From Gigaspora rosea (taxonomy: Eukaryota; Glomeromycota; Glomeromycetes; Diversisporales; Gigasporaceae): DNA of 64,000 nucleotides. The notes below the pieces were generated by a model. The model saw only the letters and a program-made list of their open reading frames with translations. It made no database searches and was not told the DNA's origin. Where the stretch lies: assembly GCA_003550325.1 (NCBI GenBank), contig QKWP01001134.1, positions 62,001 through 126,000 of the forward strand. The letters are read 5' to 3'. Position 1 is the first letter of the stretch. Every line of letters begins with the position of its first letter. Of this stretch, positions 32,467 through 44,824 are shown in pieces. The position numbers and the translations under genes were made by a program.

Positions 32467-35400
32467 CTACTTATTAAAGTTGTGTATACCACCCTCTGTT
32501 CTCTTATACATATTACAATGCTTTAATATTTTGAACTCCTTCTCAATTCTATTCCTAACGATTATGGGAATCGCAGGCTCTGGTATTAGTTTTCCGCCCC
32601 ATCTAGCCTGGGTATAACAAAACCAAATCTTGTATAACGCGTTAACATGTGACCATCTCGCTATTTCCTTCTTACTCGCGTCTCTAACGTTTGATGCCGT
32701 GATGGTTTCCTCGTAGGTTCTCGGAGGGGTCTCCTTTGGGCTTATGTATGAGTATACCGTTTTCTATATGATTTTACTATTTTTGCAATTTACACCAAAA
32801 TGTTCATTGGTTTGGATTTCTTTAGAGCACATCGGACAGGTACCATCATAATTTGGTATTATATATTTTAGCCTGTATCCTAGTAGCAACGATTTATGGT
32901 AATACTGCCAAAAAATATCTTCCGCTTGTTGTTAACCCATTTTATCTTTAACCATCTCTATAAGTCACTATTTACCCCATTATTGTTTTCTTGCTTCTGT
33001 ATAGCTGTCGACAAAGATTTATTCTTTAAAAAAGCAACTCCCTTCTGCACTGTGTATTCGTTTCCCAGTACATTAGCAACTTTAAAGTCTTCTGGTTCAC
33101 AGGGCCACATATCCACATCTTGATTTATGGAACCCCGATTCTTTTCCACGCTATAATAAAAGGTTTCCAGTACTCTGGCCAAGCTCTGTTTTTTAACGGA
33201 ACCTCATTTAGTGCCTTTATTGCCGTGATGTTCTTTTTGTTTTGTAGCTCCACCCTAATTAGCTCTCTTTCTGTCTTTGCCCAGCAGTTGTTACTTGTAA
33301 GTAATTTTATAAAAATAGTAATTAATCTCGCATCCACTAGGTCCTTTATTATCGGTGCATTTAGACCACCGTATTTATAATCTTGCTGTAGAATCGAGTA
33401 TCTTGGGAGAATCTTACAGGAGTTTTTAATCCAGCCCCTTACAAGATTGTCGATTTCTGAAAGTTGTTTCCTACTCGCAGGTACAAGGTATGCAACATAC
33501 CACATTTTTGATAAAACCAAAGTTTTAATTATTAAAATTCTGCTCTTGATGGACAGGTTACGCTGCGATAGTTTTTCTAGCATAGCCTTAACTTTTAATA
33601 TCATCTCCAGCCAAGTGTTTTTACTTATTCTCCCTTGCGAGTCCAACTTGTATCCTAGTGCTCTTACCGGTTCATTATCTGATAACATTTTGAATTTTTT
33701 TGCCTCAAGATGTTCTATATGTCGGGCATTATATGTTAATGGCACTAACACTAATTTGGTTTTATTAATTTTAGCATTGGATGCCTCCTCATACTCTTGA
33801 ATCAATTTGGTAACAACATCCCATTCTGCATATGTATTGTGAGGTCATCTGCGTAGGCTGTTAATTTAAACCTTTGTTGATTTGACTGCTGATTTAAATC
33901 TATTCCCCTTAAGTTTTTCTTGAGCGATCTAAGGAAAGGTTCGAAAGCTATTATATACAGAAGAGGTGAGAGTGGATCACCCTGCCTTACTCCACGACTT
34001 ACTTTGAACAGTTCTGATATTACTCCCGAGTCTGCTATAAATGCAGTTTGTTCTGAAAATAATGTACTAATTGTTTGTATAAATTTTGGATCGAACTTCA
34101 TCTTTGTTAATACCTCTTGTAAATATATATGGTTAACACGGTCAAAGGCTTTTTGTTGATCCAGAAAAACATCCAACCTTGCCGTGTTTGATCGCTTTGA
34201 TTCCTCATAACAGACATAATGTCCATTACAGACTTCAAGATCAACCTCCCTCTAATAAAACCTTGCTGGTAAGTACCGATTATTTTCTGACAGATGTTGT
34301 TAAGACGGTTAGCTAGGATCTTCATAAATATTTTAACATCGCAGTTCGTTAAAGAAAAGGCCTCCAGTTTCAAACATCTTCTAATTCTTCCGATTTTTTT
34401 GGGATCAATGTTATTACGTTTTTATACCACGAGCTGGGCATTTTACCTTTTTCAATTACATCATTAAAGATTTTTTCAAAAACTGAACTACTTTCTTCTA
34501 TTAACTCTTTATAGAATTCATACGTGATACCGTCTGTCCCTAGGGCCTTGTTATTAGGAAGGCATCGTATTACTTCGATTATCTCTTCCTTTGTATTATA
34601 TTTAATTAGATTTTGATTGTCCGATATTTCTACTTGTGGAAGACCTTCTGTTATTCTGTTCATGGCCTCTGCCTTAATTGGCTCTGATTGGTACATATAA
34701 CTGTAATATTCTTTGATGTAATGCAGTACTTCGATTGAGCTTGACGTCCCTGCATTATTGGGAATTTTGATCTTGTCTATAGCTGCTGTGTTATGCCTAC
34801 TCTTAAATCTGGAGTAGAAGTACTTTGTCGATCTCTCACCTCGTTCGATCCACCTTGCGTTAGAACGCACCTGCCATTTATCAGCTAGATTCTGAAGTTC
34901 ATTTTGAAGGCTTTTTTTTAGGTTTTCAATTACTATTTGTAGATCAGATAGGTTCTGGTCTCTAGCGATCTTCTTTTCTAGTATGTTAATTTTCTGCTCA
35001 ACCTTTGAATATTACTTTCTGGAGCTTTAAGAGGCCCCCTAGCTCTAATTAATGATTGTATTTTACACTTGCAGTAATCCCAACTCTCCAGGTCTGTGAC
35101 TGTTTGTATTTCCTCCACAATTTCTTTTCTTAATATCTCGTTTTCAAGGCACTTACTATTTACCTTCCAGTATGACGCTTGTAAGCTATTCTTACTAAAG
35201 TTCATTTCAGTTGATACCATGAAGTGGTCCGAGTTGCCAAACTTTGTAAGTGTTCTTTGACAGTACTGTGCATTTTGCTCGTCTACAAAAATGTAGTCAA
35301 GCCTTGTGGCCATATTATGTCCTCCTCTTGTCTTTTGGAAATATGTAAGAAATGGCATTTGAGAAGCTGCAACTACTGTGTCTACCATACCACTGGTAAG

Positions 35401-35898
35401 TTCTTTCAGTTTTTCTCTCGACGGATCGTTATGTGGTGGCACGTGACTTATCCTGTTTATGTTTGGATCTAGATTCACATTAAAATCTCCTGCTACTATA
35501 TTAACCGCATTAGTGTTTCTTTGTATTGACCAGGTCCCAAAAAATCGAATCCTTTCGTCTAGTGCCGGAGGGGCATATACATTAATGACCCGAAATAATC
35601 ACTTTCTATAATAGAATTCTGTACAAAAAACCCTTTCCTAATGAGATTCTTCAATATTTTCAAATTTAATATCTCTATTTCCAGCCAAAATGGCTACTTT
35701 CGATGTCCATATAGATTCGTATCCCCACTGTTGTTTCAAAAAATTTCTTGTATTATTATTAGTTAAATTTGTTTCCTGTATCATAATTAGTTCTATCTTA
35801 TATGTTTTAATTAAAGTAATTGTCTGTTGACGCTTGTATCTATCATTAAGGCCCTTTACATTAAGTGTTGCAATTCTGAAAGTGTTATACTTACTCAT
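32467..35898 (-). CDS. LINE ORF2: APE endonuclease, reverse transcriptase, zinc finger
   Basis: In order on the minus strand: FRIATLNVKGLND and IELIMIQETNL (endonuclease start), NVYAPPALDER and VAGDFN, then RLDYIFVDE and GNSDHFMVS (endonuclease end). Reverse transcriptase follows: LPNNKALGTDGITYEFYKE, GFIRGR, FLDQQKAFDRV (first catalytic Asp), RGVRQGDPLSPLLY, and YADDLT (catalytic YADD). The thumb and connection are at 33125-33805. The C-terminal finger reads CPMCSKEIQTNEHFGVNC and ends near 32467. The endonuclease nicks target DNA and the polymerase primes reverse transcription there. The frame changes about seven times, mostly consistent with single missing bases, with all domains conserved on either side. 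This fits either indel errors or recent inactivation. Confidence 0.85.
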
Positions 35899-35950
35899 AT
35901 TATTGTATATATTTGATTATTTGTACCTTCAGATCTGCGTCTATTTATAC

Positions 35951-37518
35951 TTATTTATTACAACCATCCCTAGATGGTCTATTATTTACATACGGTCTAG
36001 ATTTACTATCATTTGAATGTATGTTTTTCTTTGTTCTAAGTTTTTTATGCTTGACTGTTGTAAAGCCATCATCTTCTTGTACCTCAACATTACTCTCCTG
36101 TAGTTGTGTCTGCACAGATTCATGAGCCAAGTTCAAAGGGTTCGTACCTGTGTCCTCAGTACTTATCTGTGCCTGTTGATTTGTTTCCTTTAAATCCACT
36201 TGTTCAACCGGCATGTCTTGATGTATGCCCGTATTTGCTTCAACTTGCTGCAACATATTATCTTGTATTTCCTGTTGGTTTTCCTTATTTCTGTCTTATT
36301 CTAGCATAGTTTCAAGAGATTCACCTTCTTGTGACAGCATTTCTATATCATCACTGACCAAAGTATCTTGCACCAGGCCGTCCAATTTCTTGCTGCCTTC
36401 ATTATTCTGTTTCTTATCAGTGTTGTTTCCATTTCGGTTAGTTTCATCTAAATTTTCTCGCTTATGCCTTTTGTTTTCCTTATATTCCTTGTACTGCTTT
36501 CTAAGCTCTATTGCTTCTTTATATTGTGGACAATCCCTTTTCAAGTGCCCTGCTTGATCACAATAGAAACATAATTTAGGAGCCGCTCTCCATTCTGTCA
36601 TAACTTTTTGGCCCTATACGCTTGTATGCCTTGGGATTTTTTGTTCTAACTCCGGATCTTCTGTTGTTTCGTATAAAATTATCCATTGATCCGTGCAAAC
36701 TGGAGTATCTTTATACACTAACGGTTTGATTGACATAATGCGTCCAAAGTCTCCGAAAGCTTCCTTTAACTTGTTGGATATAAAGTCTTTATCCCCTGAA
36801 CGTTTCTCACCTTTATTGCTAAATGCGTCCTCCTCAAATTTGTAGGTATATAACCTAATAACGATCTTCTAAAAAGCGAAATACCTTCCTTTGCATAATG
36901 TTGCTGTTTATTTTCACTGCTAAATACCAGTTCTAAATGTGTTCTTTTACCTCTAGTATAATTAGGTTTTGCTCCAACTAAATCATTGCCGATTTTGCTA
37001 TATAGAGTAGAGNNNNNNNNNNNNNNNNNNNNNNNNNNNNNNNNNNNNNNNNNNNNNNNNNNNNNNNNNNNNNNNNNNNNNNNNNNNNNNNNNNNNNNNN
37101 NNNNNNNNNNNNNNNNNNNNNNNNNNNNNNNNNNNNNNNNNNNNNNNNNNNNNNNNNNNNNNNNNNNNNNNNNNNNNNNNNNNNNNNNNNNNNNNNNNNN
37201 NNNNNNNNNNNNNNNNNNNNNNNNNNNNNNNNNNNNNNNNNNNNNNNNNNNNNNNNNNNNNNNNNNNNNNNNNNNNNNNNNNNNNNNNNNNNNNNNNNNN
37301 NNNNNGTTTGGACTTCCATCCATCTGAGGAGAGGTAATACTAGGTTCACCATTCATCTCGTTCCTTGATGGAGAGTTCTCCTTGTTCTCTTCTCCTGTGT
37401 TGACGTCTGTCTTATCTGACATTCGTGCTGTTGTTGAATATTTATTTAAATTTTGATTTGTATTGTTCGTATCCATCTTTAGCTTCTTAAACGTTCTTGG
37501 TCCGTACGGTCTTTCCAA
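35951..37518 (-). CDS. LINE ORF1: RRM-like and CCHC zinc-knuckle RNA-binding protein
   Basis: It starts with a basic leader MERPYGPRTFKKLKMD and a Ser/Thr/Asn-rich region, then enters the N gap (37013-37305). After the gap come KRTHLELVFSS and a segment reading FISNKLKEAFGDFGRIMSIK, which fits helix 1 to strand 2 of an RRM fold. The retroviral-type knuckle CFYCDQAGHLKRDC (36565-36525 region) follows, then a charged tail. ORF1 proteins of LINEs bind the element RNA and form the ribonucleoprotein. The frame is interrupted near 36830, near 36605 and by a TAA at about 36296, so this copy would not make the whole protein as sequenced. ORF2 begins about 50 bases after the ORF1 stop. Confidence 0.75.
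37013..37305. other. Assembly gap inside LINE ORF1 (293 N)
   Basis: A run of N within the ORF1 coding region, between the Ser/Thr-rich leader and the RRM-like segment. Frames drawn across it are artefacts. Confidence 0.99.
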
Positions 37519-37742
37519 ACTCTCTAAACCGCGGACCTCTGCTTCTTTCTTTGACCCTATGCACTTCCTTTTCCTAATTTTTAGGGCAAAAGCCCCTACG
37601 GTTTTGTTTGTGTTCAGAAACTTTATTTCTTGCAGTGTTTTTGTATTTGCGTTAATTACCCGGCTGCCGGAAGCAGATCAAGTTTTTTTTATCGCCTGAG
37701 ATTTTAGTATTTAAAATTTAAATATTTTGGCTCCGGCCCTAC

Positions 37743-37766
37743 AATGCTACGCATTAGCCTAGTATA
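37743..37766. repeat. Target-site duplication of the LINE, 5' side
   Basis: Matches 32343-32366 with one difference. Confidence 0.9.
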
Positions 37767-37812
37767 TACGGAGAGCCCCGATATATGCGCCAATTTAAAT
37801 CTCGTAATAAGC

Positions 37813-38261
37813 TGTTACGATCGGTTGGGAGAGCTTGATGAAATTGTGCCGGTTTAGTTTGATCGTGAACAAAAGTAAGTGTTTTAAAACAATAAACTAA
37901 CAAACATAGTTTCGGATTATAAGGTTTATCTTTATTAAAATAAATCAATACATCGGAATATCACAATAATAAAAAACTATATACAATCGTTAACTACCCT
38001 CTTTTCCTCCTAGGCAAAAACTAAACCCTTATATATATTTGAATTCATAGGAAGCTTTAATCAGTCGTTTGGGGATCCAATCAGTCGACTGTGGATCAAA
38101 TCAGTCGATTGGGGATTCAATCAGTCGTTTGTGGATCAAATCAGTTGATTGGGGATTCAATCAACCAACCGTGCCACAATATCCGTTTTCCCAGACCAGA
38201 TATATAAAAATAATATAATACTAACTTAAAGAAGAAAATAAAAATAAATTTGCGCATAACA
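37813..38261 (-). repeat. Left (3') LTR of the Gag-Sel1 element
   Basis: 449 bp, TG...CA termini with the short inverted repeat TGTTA/TAACA. Contains a local tandem array of about 23-bp units (ATCAGTCGWTTGGGGATCCA type) at 38052-38160. It is nearly identical to the right LTR apart from the insertion in the latter. Confidence 0.9.
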
Positions 38262-38347
38262 TCATCCCTTCCTTGAAAAGATGAGCACCGTCGAATCGTT
38301 CTCCCTCTTTTATCGTACATACGCATATAGTCGGAGGTAAGGCCTGA

Positions 38348-40909
38348 TTAATCCACGTGATTTCTTTGGGGTAAGTACGAAAGAACACGAGATATCTTTG
38401 AGTTTTTTTTTTTTTTTTTCGGGTTATATGATATCCTTATGTTCATCCATTTTCCGCGATCTCCTAAATTATCTTTCTTAAGCAGACATTTTACCAGATC
38501 ACCAATTCCATCCTTATCAGCTCCTCGCAAAAGGTCGTTCATCATGTGTAATTTCATCATCGTAAGGAATATCCACAATTCGACTTTAACCTTTCGATTA
38601 TACATTAGCATTCCTTTACCTTAAAGTTCTCCGCTTTATTGTTGCTGAACGATGGGCTGCTACCATTATCCTTACATTTCTTCATTCTTATACTATCGCC
38701 AACTTCACCTGCATGTTTCCTTAAGCTTGGTGGATCCTTGATTAGTGCAACCTTATCCATCCAGGCACCGCACATTTCTTGTAGATAAATATTGCTCAGA
38801 CCACGTTCCTTATTAATCTTCGCATTGTTATTTAATGCATTACACGAAGACATTTTAATTTTTTGATTCTCACATTTGGTTTCATTGTTCTGAGTCTTAA
38901 ATAATCTGACCTTCTTTTTCCACGCCACACACACGGCTTCGAGAGACTCATAACATCGGGTTAATTTTCTATCTTCAGCAGATTTCTGGTGATAATCGAG
39001 TGCCTTTTGTATATCTATTTTTACTCCAACTCCATTCTTTTTAACACTTCTTTTACTTCCATAATGATATCCAAATTTATATCTATTTTTACTCCAACTC
39101 CATTCTTTTTAACACTTCTTTTACTTCTATAATGATATCCAAATTTATACATTGTATTAACATATTCCTTCTTTTCGTGGAGCAAAACCGCCTTGTTTTC
39201 ATCTTTGATCATATCGGTACCATTACGATCACAACACCCAGGATCCCACGTTGCGTTAGGATAACCCATCCCTACAGGCTTTTGATAATTTGTGAATGCC
39301 TTAGGCTCATACTTTACTACTCCGATTCTATTTTGGTAAAAATAACCAAGGTAATGTATTCCGTTAGCATAGCCCATTTCTGCTGACTCTCGAATGTCTG
39401 ACATTCACCCTTTTTATCCGATGCTCCAGAGGGATAAAATATCATAATTTTGTTATCGTCATTAATATGTCTTTCGGTGGTCCAATTATTAGTGATCCTT
39501 GGTTCCCTTACTTCGGCACCTCCTTCATCTTCGATTTTATCAGGATAATTCATGTCTTTGAATCTTCGAGACTCCACCCTTCGACATTCACCTTTTCTAC
39601 TTTTCATTCCGTTTTGACACCAATGGCCGACATCACGTGCTTCGTCATCATGATCTTTCTTCTCAGATTTTTGATAGCCGGTGAAAGACTTTGGTACATT
39701 CTTTTCAATATCGATTTTATTTTGCAGGCAGCAGAAAATGTCAGGCGAAGTAAGTATCAATCCTTGATAATATTTAGCTGCTTTACGTTCTTTCTTTTCA
39801 ATCATAACTTTATTTTGATAGCCACATTCAAGGTTAAATAAATTTCGGATATCATTTAACGGATCTTCCGGGTCACCCGTTATCACACAACCATCGAGCG
39901 TATCCTTTTTATTTTCTTTTTTCTGATCACTACCATCGTTTCGACCGCCATTTATCTTTTCTCTTGGAGCTTTTTGTTCACCGTTTTTAGGTTTCCCTTC
40001 TTCTTGCCTTTCATTTTCTAGACCCACATTTGGCAAAGAGTTAATGGGCTTTGTTTTTTCTTTCTTTTCGCCTTTATCCGTGTTCACGTGACCATACGTT
40101 CCGTTTCGAGGAGTAATAATCGATTTGGTCCTATCCAAGAGGCGATCCATTTTTTCCTGGTGATCCACCGAATTACATTCCATGGGTGGCGTTTGGCACG
40201 TTACTTGAGGCGTCGATGGAGGTATTACTTGGGGCAACTGTGGAGAGACAACCACTGCATTCGATACATTGTTATAAACTGCAGCAGGACCGTACACAGC
40301 CAAGTTGCGTGCAATCATTATTTCACACGCTTGGGCTAATTCTAATGCCTCTTCAAATGTGCCAGGCATAAATGTTCTTACTGCCAATGATAAGTCTGGG
40401 CGAAGCCCTTGAGTAAACATCACCATTTTTGTATTCTCGGAGTACTGGTTCCCAACCCGTTTTAGACGGTGAAAAAGCACCAACATATTTAAGGCGTATT
40501 GTTCCGCAGTTTCTTCAGGGCCTTGACGACAATTTAACAACTCCAAAGTCCAACGGTTTATCAATGCCGGGATACAAAATTCCAACAGAAACAGATGTAT
40601 GAAGCTTTGGTCTTGCGAGTCATTATTGTCCCAATAATGAATTTCTTTCTTTCGTTCTTCCCACCACAGCGCAGCCAAACCAGACAAATGCGCACCTGCT
40701 ACTGCCAACCTTCTTGTACCCAGGATATTGTTTGCTTCAAATGCCCGATTAATTAAATCCAACCATTCTATTGGGTCTTGGTTACCTGCGAAAATCGGGA
40801 TTTTCACCAAATCTATTTCTATTTGAGGGTTCTGGGGATGCATCAAAACGTTTACCACGGCTTGGAAAAGTTGAATAAAGTGTTCATTATTGCTCTTCGA
40901 ATTCAGCAT
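38348..40909 (-). pseudogene. Gag domain fused to Sel1-like repeats (LTR element protein, fossil)
   Basis: The first 530 codons (40909-39317) form one open frame. Residues about 30-180 are a Ty3-type Gag: IPIFAGNQDPIEWLDLINRA, then HLSGLAALWWEERKKE, then RQGPEETAEQYALNML and FTQGLRPDLSLAVRTFMPG. A Pro-rich spacer and a strongly charged linker follow (residues 220-350). Then come degenerate Sel1-type solenoid repeats: CGYQNKVMIEKKERKAAKYY, and further on LGYFYQNRIGVVKYEPKAF and NYQKPVGMGYPNA. The remaining Sel1 repeats and a Cys-containing C-terminal region (EMCGAWMDKVALI) lie downstream to about 38348 in other frames, so the unit is broken about two or three times. Gag normally forms the particle shell; Sel1 repeats mediate protein-protein contacts. 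A 69-bp tandem duplication lies at 39017-39152. Confidence 0.75.
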
Positions 40910-40981
40910 ATTTAACTAGTTATTAATTTTATAATAAGAAGTGTGGGTTTAAAATGATCAATCCACACAATCGGCACCAAA

Positions 40982-42335
40982 TGTTACGATCGGTTGGGAG
41001 AGCTTGATGAAATTGTGCCGGTGTTACACTATTAAACTTTCTGCGCACAAAATCTTTCTTTTGATAATCACCCCTGCTTTTTCATCCCTGTACGATCACG
41101 ATCCGATCAACTTAAATTGCCCACGATTATGATCGATTATCCCTTCCTTAAATATAATACCTATACCCACCCTACGTTATTACCATATATATCTTTTCTT
41201 ATTACTATCTATAGATATCCCGATTGCCATATATGTCCTCCTATAGATATGTATAATTACCAAACCCGATATCCATACTAAATTACCTGCGACGCGTGAA
41301 ATTAAATTAGATTCATGCTTAAACGATACTAAGCGCGTGAAGCCTTTAAATATTATCGCAAATCTGCTAGCCCAATGAAGAATTAGAAAGGCAGATTCTT
41401 AAATTAATGCTTCGGGTTTGAGTCTTGAATTAGGTATAGACGCGAGGGGAAGATTCAATTGGTGTTGAATAAAATTTGTATTAGTAATGACGGAAGGACA
41501 ATGACCCGGGGGGAATTGAGTTCGCTAACATGTATAAAAGACCAATGTATTCGCCCTTCTTGTATCTTTAGGTTTATCTGAGTGAATTCCTCCTTTATAA
41601 TAAAGTCTTCTGAGTGATTTCTTTTTATATCGTATCTGCTGATTTGATTTATTTATTTCTATATATCGTATCTGCTGAATATTATATTATTTATATCTGC
41701 TGAATGTCACATATTAGTTTAAGATTATTTATTTGATTATTAATTATTGAGATACATTTATTTATTATTTGATTACATATTTGTTATTACATATTTTCCC
41801 TTTTTATTATTATAAACCCACCCTATCCGATATCCATCTCAGCCCATCCGAATTATCCAATCCTCGTTTACTATCCCGATAGCTCTACCGGCGGGTCTGA
41901 TATCTCCCAACCGGATAGTAACACCGGTTTAGTTTGATCGTGAACAAAAGTAAGTGTTTTAAAACAATAAACTAACAAACATAGTTTCGGATTATAAGGT
42001 TTATCTTTATTAAAATAAATCAATACATCGGAATATCACAATAATAAAAAACTATATACAATCGTTAACTACCCTCTTTTCCTCCTAGGCAAAAACTAAA
42101 CCCTTATATATATTTGAATTCATAGGAAGCTTTAATCAGTCGTTTGGGAATCCAATCAGTCGACTGTGGATCAAATCAGTCGATTGGGGATTCAATCAGT
42201 CGTTTGTGGATCAAATCAGTCGATTGGGGATTCAATCAACCAACCGTGCCACAATACCCGTTTCCCAGACCAGATATATAAAAATAATATAATACTAACT
42301 TAAAGAAGAAAATAAAAATAAATTTGCGCATAACA
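40982..42335 (-). repeat. Right (5') LTR of the Gag-Sel1 element, split by a solo LTR
   Basis: Begins with the same bases as the left LTR (TGTTACGATCGGTTGGGAG), is interrupted after GTGCCGG at about 41022, and resumes at CCGGTTTAGTTTGATCG near 41933. It then matches the left LTR almost perfectly to 42335. Near identity of the two LTRs implies a young insertion. Confidence 0.9.
41023..41932. mobile_element. Solo LTR nested in the right LTR
   Basis: About 910 bp with termini TGTTACACTATT and GGATAGTAACA, flanked by the 4-bp duplication CCGG. It contains a TATA-like GTATAAAAGACC (about 41531) followed by an AATAAA signal (about 41600), so a plus-strand promoter/terminator layout is visible. No internal domain remains, so this is a solo LTR left by recombination. 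Its family differs in sequence from the surrounding LTR but shares the TGTTAC start and the 4-bp target duplication. Confidence 0.8.
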
Positions 42336-42339
42336 AAGC

Positions 42340-44820
42340 TAAGCGAGTGGTATATTGTAATCGAAAATGAGCTAAAATCCAAGACTTAACAAACTTTTTG
42401 CCAATACATGCATTAAATTTTAATACACATATAAGGTAGCATTATAAAATACTCCTTACACCCATTATACTGTGACTATAATAACTATAATATAGAGTAT
42501 AGTCTATGGTAAATTTGAATTTAAATTCAAGATATGTAGCTTATTTTCATTTAAAGGATATTTCCAATCGAAAAAAAGCAGATTTTATTATACCTAGTAC
42601 AGATAAAGTGTCAACAGGATTAAATCCGGTACTAATAATAGGTTATTACCTAGACAATTTGAAAAAATCATGCTATAATTGACCCTAAAAATAAATAAAT
42701 GAAAAAATGATTACAAACCGTTGAATATTTAAAATTAAATGACTCATATTTTGGTGGTCCTTTAATTTTACTTTAATATTCTCTCAACATACATTATCAA
42801 TGATGCTTCCTCTTCTGAAGCTCATAAGGATGTGATACTGCATCATAAATTTTTGTTATTGGCAATAGTTTAAGCATGTTAAAATTCTTTCAATATTAAT
42901 GCTGAACAAATAATATTGCTAATAATGATATTGTTAATATTTGTTTTTTTTTTCACAATAGATTTAACACGTTACATTTTATATTAACCTTAAGCAACTA
43001 AGTACTGTATTTTTATTTTTGCAACAAGTACGTACGTACGTGTTATGCCTAGAGTAAGACATTGCTAATATTCATTAATCATTTTTCATCGTAACCAAAT
43101 TTGTTAAACAAAATATTTCTAGATGAATCCGCAAAAGGTAATATATAGTTATTGGTCGCGTAGCGACCAATAATTGGTCGTTATTCAACTATTATTATCA
43201 CCTGTCTAGTATCGAATTATTTTGATTAAATATTTTTTGATGTTATTTTTGAGTTATTTTATTTGTTGCATTCTTATTATTGACGCTAATCTTTAATTAT
43301 TAAAGATGTACTCTACTGTACGTGAGAATTCTTTTTAAACAGAATATTGTGAGTATATGTGCTATGATAGAGACTTTTTGCTTGTATAATATATGACCTT
43401 AAAATCATCAATAATGTCAATTATGACGATGATAAAGTTTCTGTCTCTGTCTATACTAATATTTCTAAATAACGCGTAATCAGTTTTCAAAAATTAATAA
43501 TATTCACAGAATACTGTATTTGGATAGTATTACTGATACTAAATTTAAATGCTCAATACGTATACATTATATAAAACATATTATATTGCACAAAACAAAA
43601 AAATACGAAGTAGCAATAAAAAGTTTATAAATAAATAACAAGTCACTATAAACGAGAATCTATTTATAAATAAAAATAACAAAGAAATAAATGAGAGATA
43701 TAAGCATGCCTCTGATGCGAATAATTGTTCGTATTTTCGAAATACATATTTTTGTCATACCAATCTTCATTAATTTCAAAAATGTTTATCTGTGCAAAAT
43801 GTTTTTTAGAACCAAGATGACAAAGATCACAGTTATTGAATTAGAAACATGAGTAACGCGATGGAAATTTGATTTATTGGCCTGTATGACTGTACTACAA
43901 AACACTTTCACGTAGGTTCCAAAAAAAATTAGTCTATTCGATTTTCTGCGAAAACTAAAAAAATAGAAAGAAACAGGATTTCATTTCTGGTTTCATATTG
44001 TTATTTTAAAAACAAAAAGCAGTTAAAAAACATTATTTTTCATTTTTAATTAAATTAGGTTTTACAATTTTTTCATAGATAGCGTAAAATAGTAACTGTC
44101 TATATTAGTTGTAACGTTTAAAGAACTTAATACTTAAATTTTTTCGGCTCATGGATAATTATGTCGCGTTCTCTATTGATTACATAATCACACCTGAAAT
44201 TTCCTATAAAATGAAGTATTTTTTTCTTTTAATGATCCTTCGTTGTCTCCTTTTGAAAATTCAACTATCCTAAGTCCCTTTCATTCCAAATATCCTACCT
44301 AAGTCTCTTTTATTCCGAATATCCTATCTAAGTCTCCTTCATTCCTTATATCCGATCTTAGTCTTTTCATTACGAATTATTGAATCAATCCCGAAATGTT
44401 CTTTCTTTTCTGATAATTTTCCAATTCATCATGGATCATTTGATGAAAAGCTTTTTATACATTTCATTATCTTATCAATTATTATCGACAAATTTAAGTA
44501 CTTAAATGTACTGAAAATAAATTTGATTGCACTTAAACATAATAAATGACCAAGTTTTTTAAAAAATTTAATAAATATTTTTATTTTTATCTATTCCTAA
44601 ATTTTATCCCCACTGTGGTTGCAGACGAGGTTGCTGATATTTAAACGAAATATTGTACGACCATCAATTAACGGAACATGTTGACCTAGTAACTACAGTG
44701 GATACAATATTTATAACACTGTATTCTCTCAAAGATCAGAGTTTGTCACTTATGCAAGTGTTATATTTAAATGCCGTAACATCTAACTTAGTATGAGAGC
44801 AACTTTTTTTGGATGATGTT
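42340..44820. other. AT-rich low-copy DNA, no gene seen
   Basis: No protein-like frame. A hairpin ATTGGTCGCGTAGCGACCAAT at about 43150-43170 is followed by ATTGGTCG. Tandem pentad-like CCTAAGTCTC/TTCATTCC words occur at 44268-44360 (three units of about 30 bp). Confidence 0.4.
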
Positions 44821-44824
44821 ATAA

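Larger units (their letters stand above)
32367..37742 (-). mobile_element. Near full-length LINE (APE-type, L1-like)
   Basis: A 5.4-kb non-LTR retrotransposon on the minus strand. From its 5' end at 37742 it has a 5' UTR of about 220 bp, ORF1 with an RRM-like domain and a CCHC knuckle, ORF2 with apurinic endonuclease, reverse transcriptase and a C-terminal zinc finger, and a 3' UTR of about 100 bp. The 3' UTR holds a small ACGCCGGATGGCGT hairpin and an A-rich tail region. A 24-bp target-site duplication with one mismatch flanks it. The extra GC-rich 5' end and the long duplication argue for a recent, full-length insertion. Internal N run at 37013-37305. Clade within the L1/Tx1/Tad-like LINEs cannot be fixed by eye. 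Confidence 0.92.
37813..42335 (-). mobile_element. Pol-less LTR element carrying a Gag-Sel1 fusion
   Basis: An LTR-type element on the minus strand. LTRs begin TGTTACGATCGG and end GCGCATAACA. The 4-bp duplication AAGC flanks the whole (37809-37812 and 42336-42339). Reading the minus strand, the 5' LTR is followed by TTTGGTGCCGATTGTG, a primer-binding-site-like sequence, and the 3' LTR is preceded by the purine tract AAGGAAGGGATGA. The interior of about 2.7 kb holds only a Gag domain followed by Sel1-like repeats and a C-terminal region. No protease, polymerase or integrase is seen, so it would depend on a helper. It is broken in a few places but fairly young, since the LTRs are nearly identical. 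Its right LTR contains another LTR (41023-41932). Confidence 0.85.
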
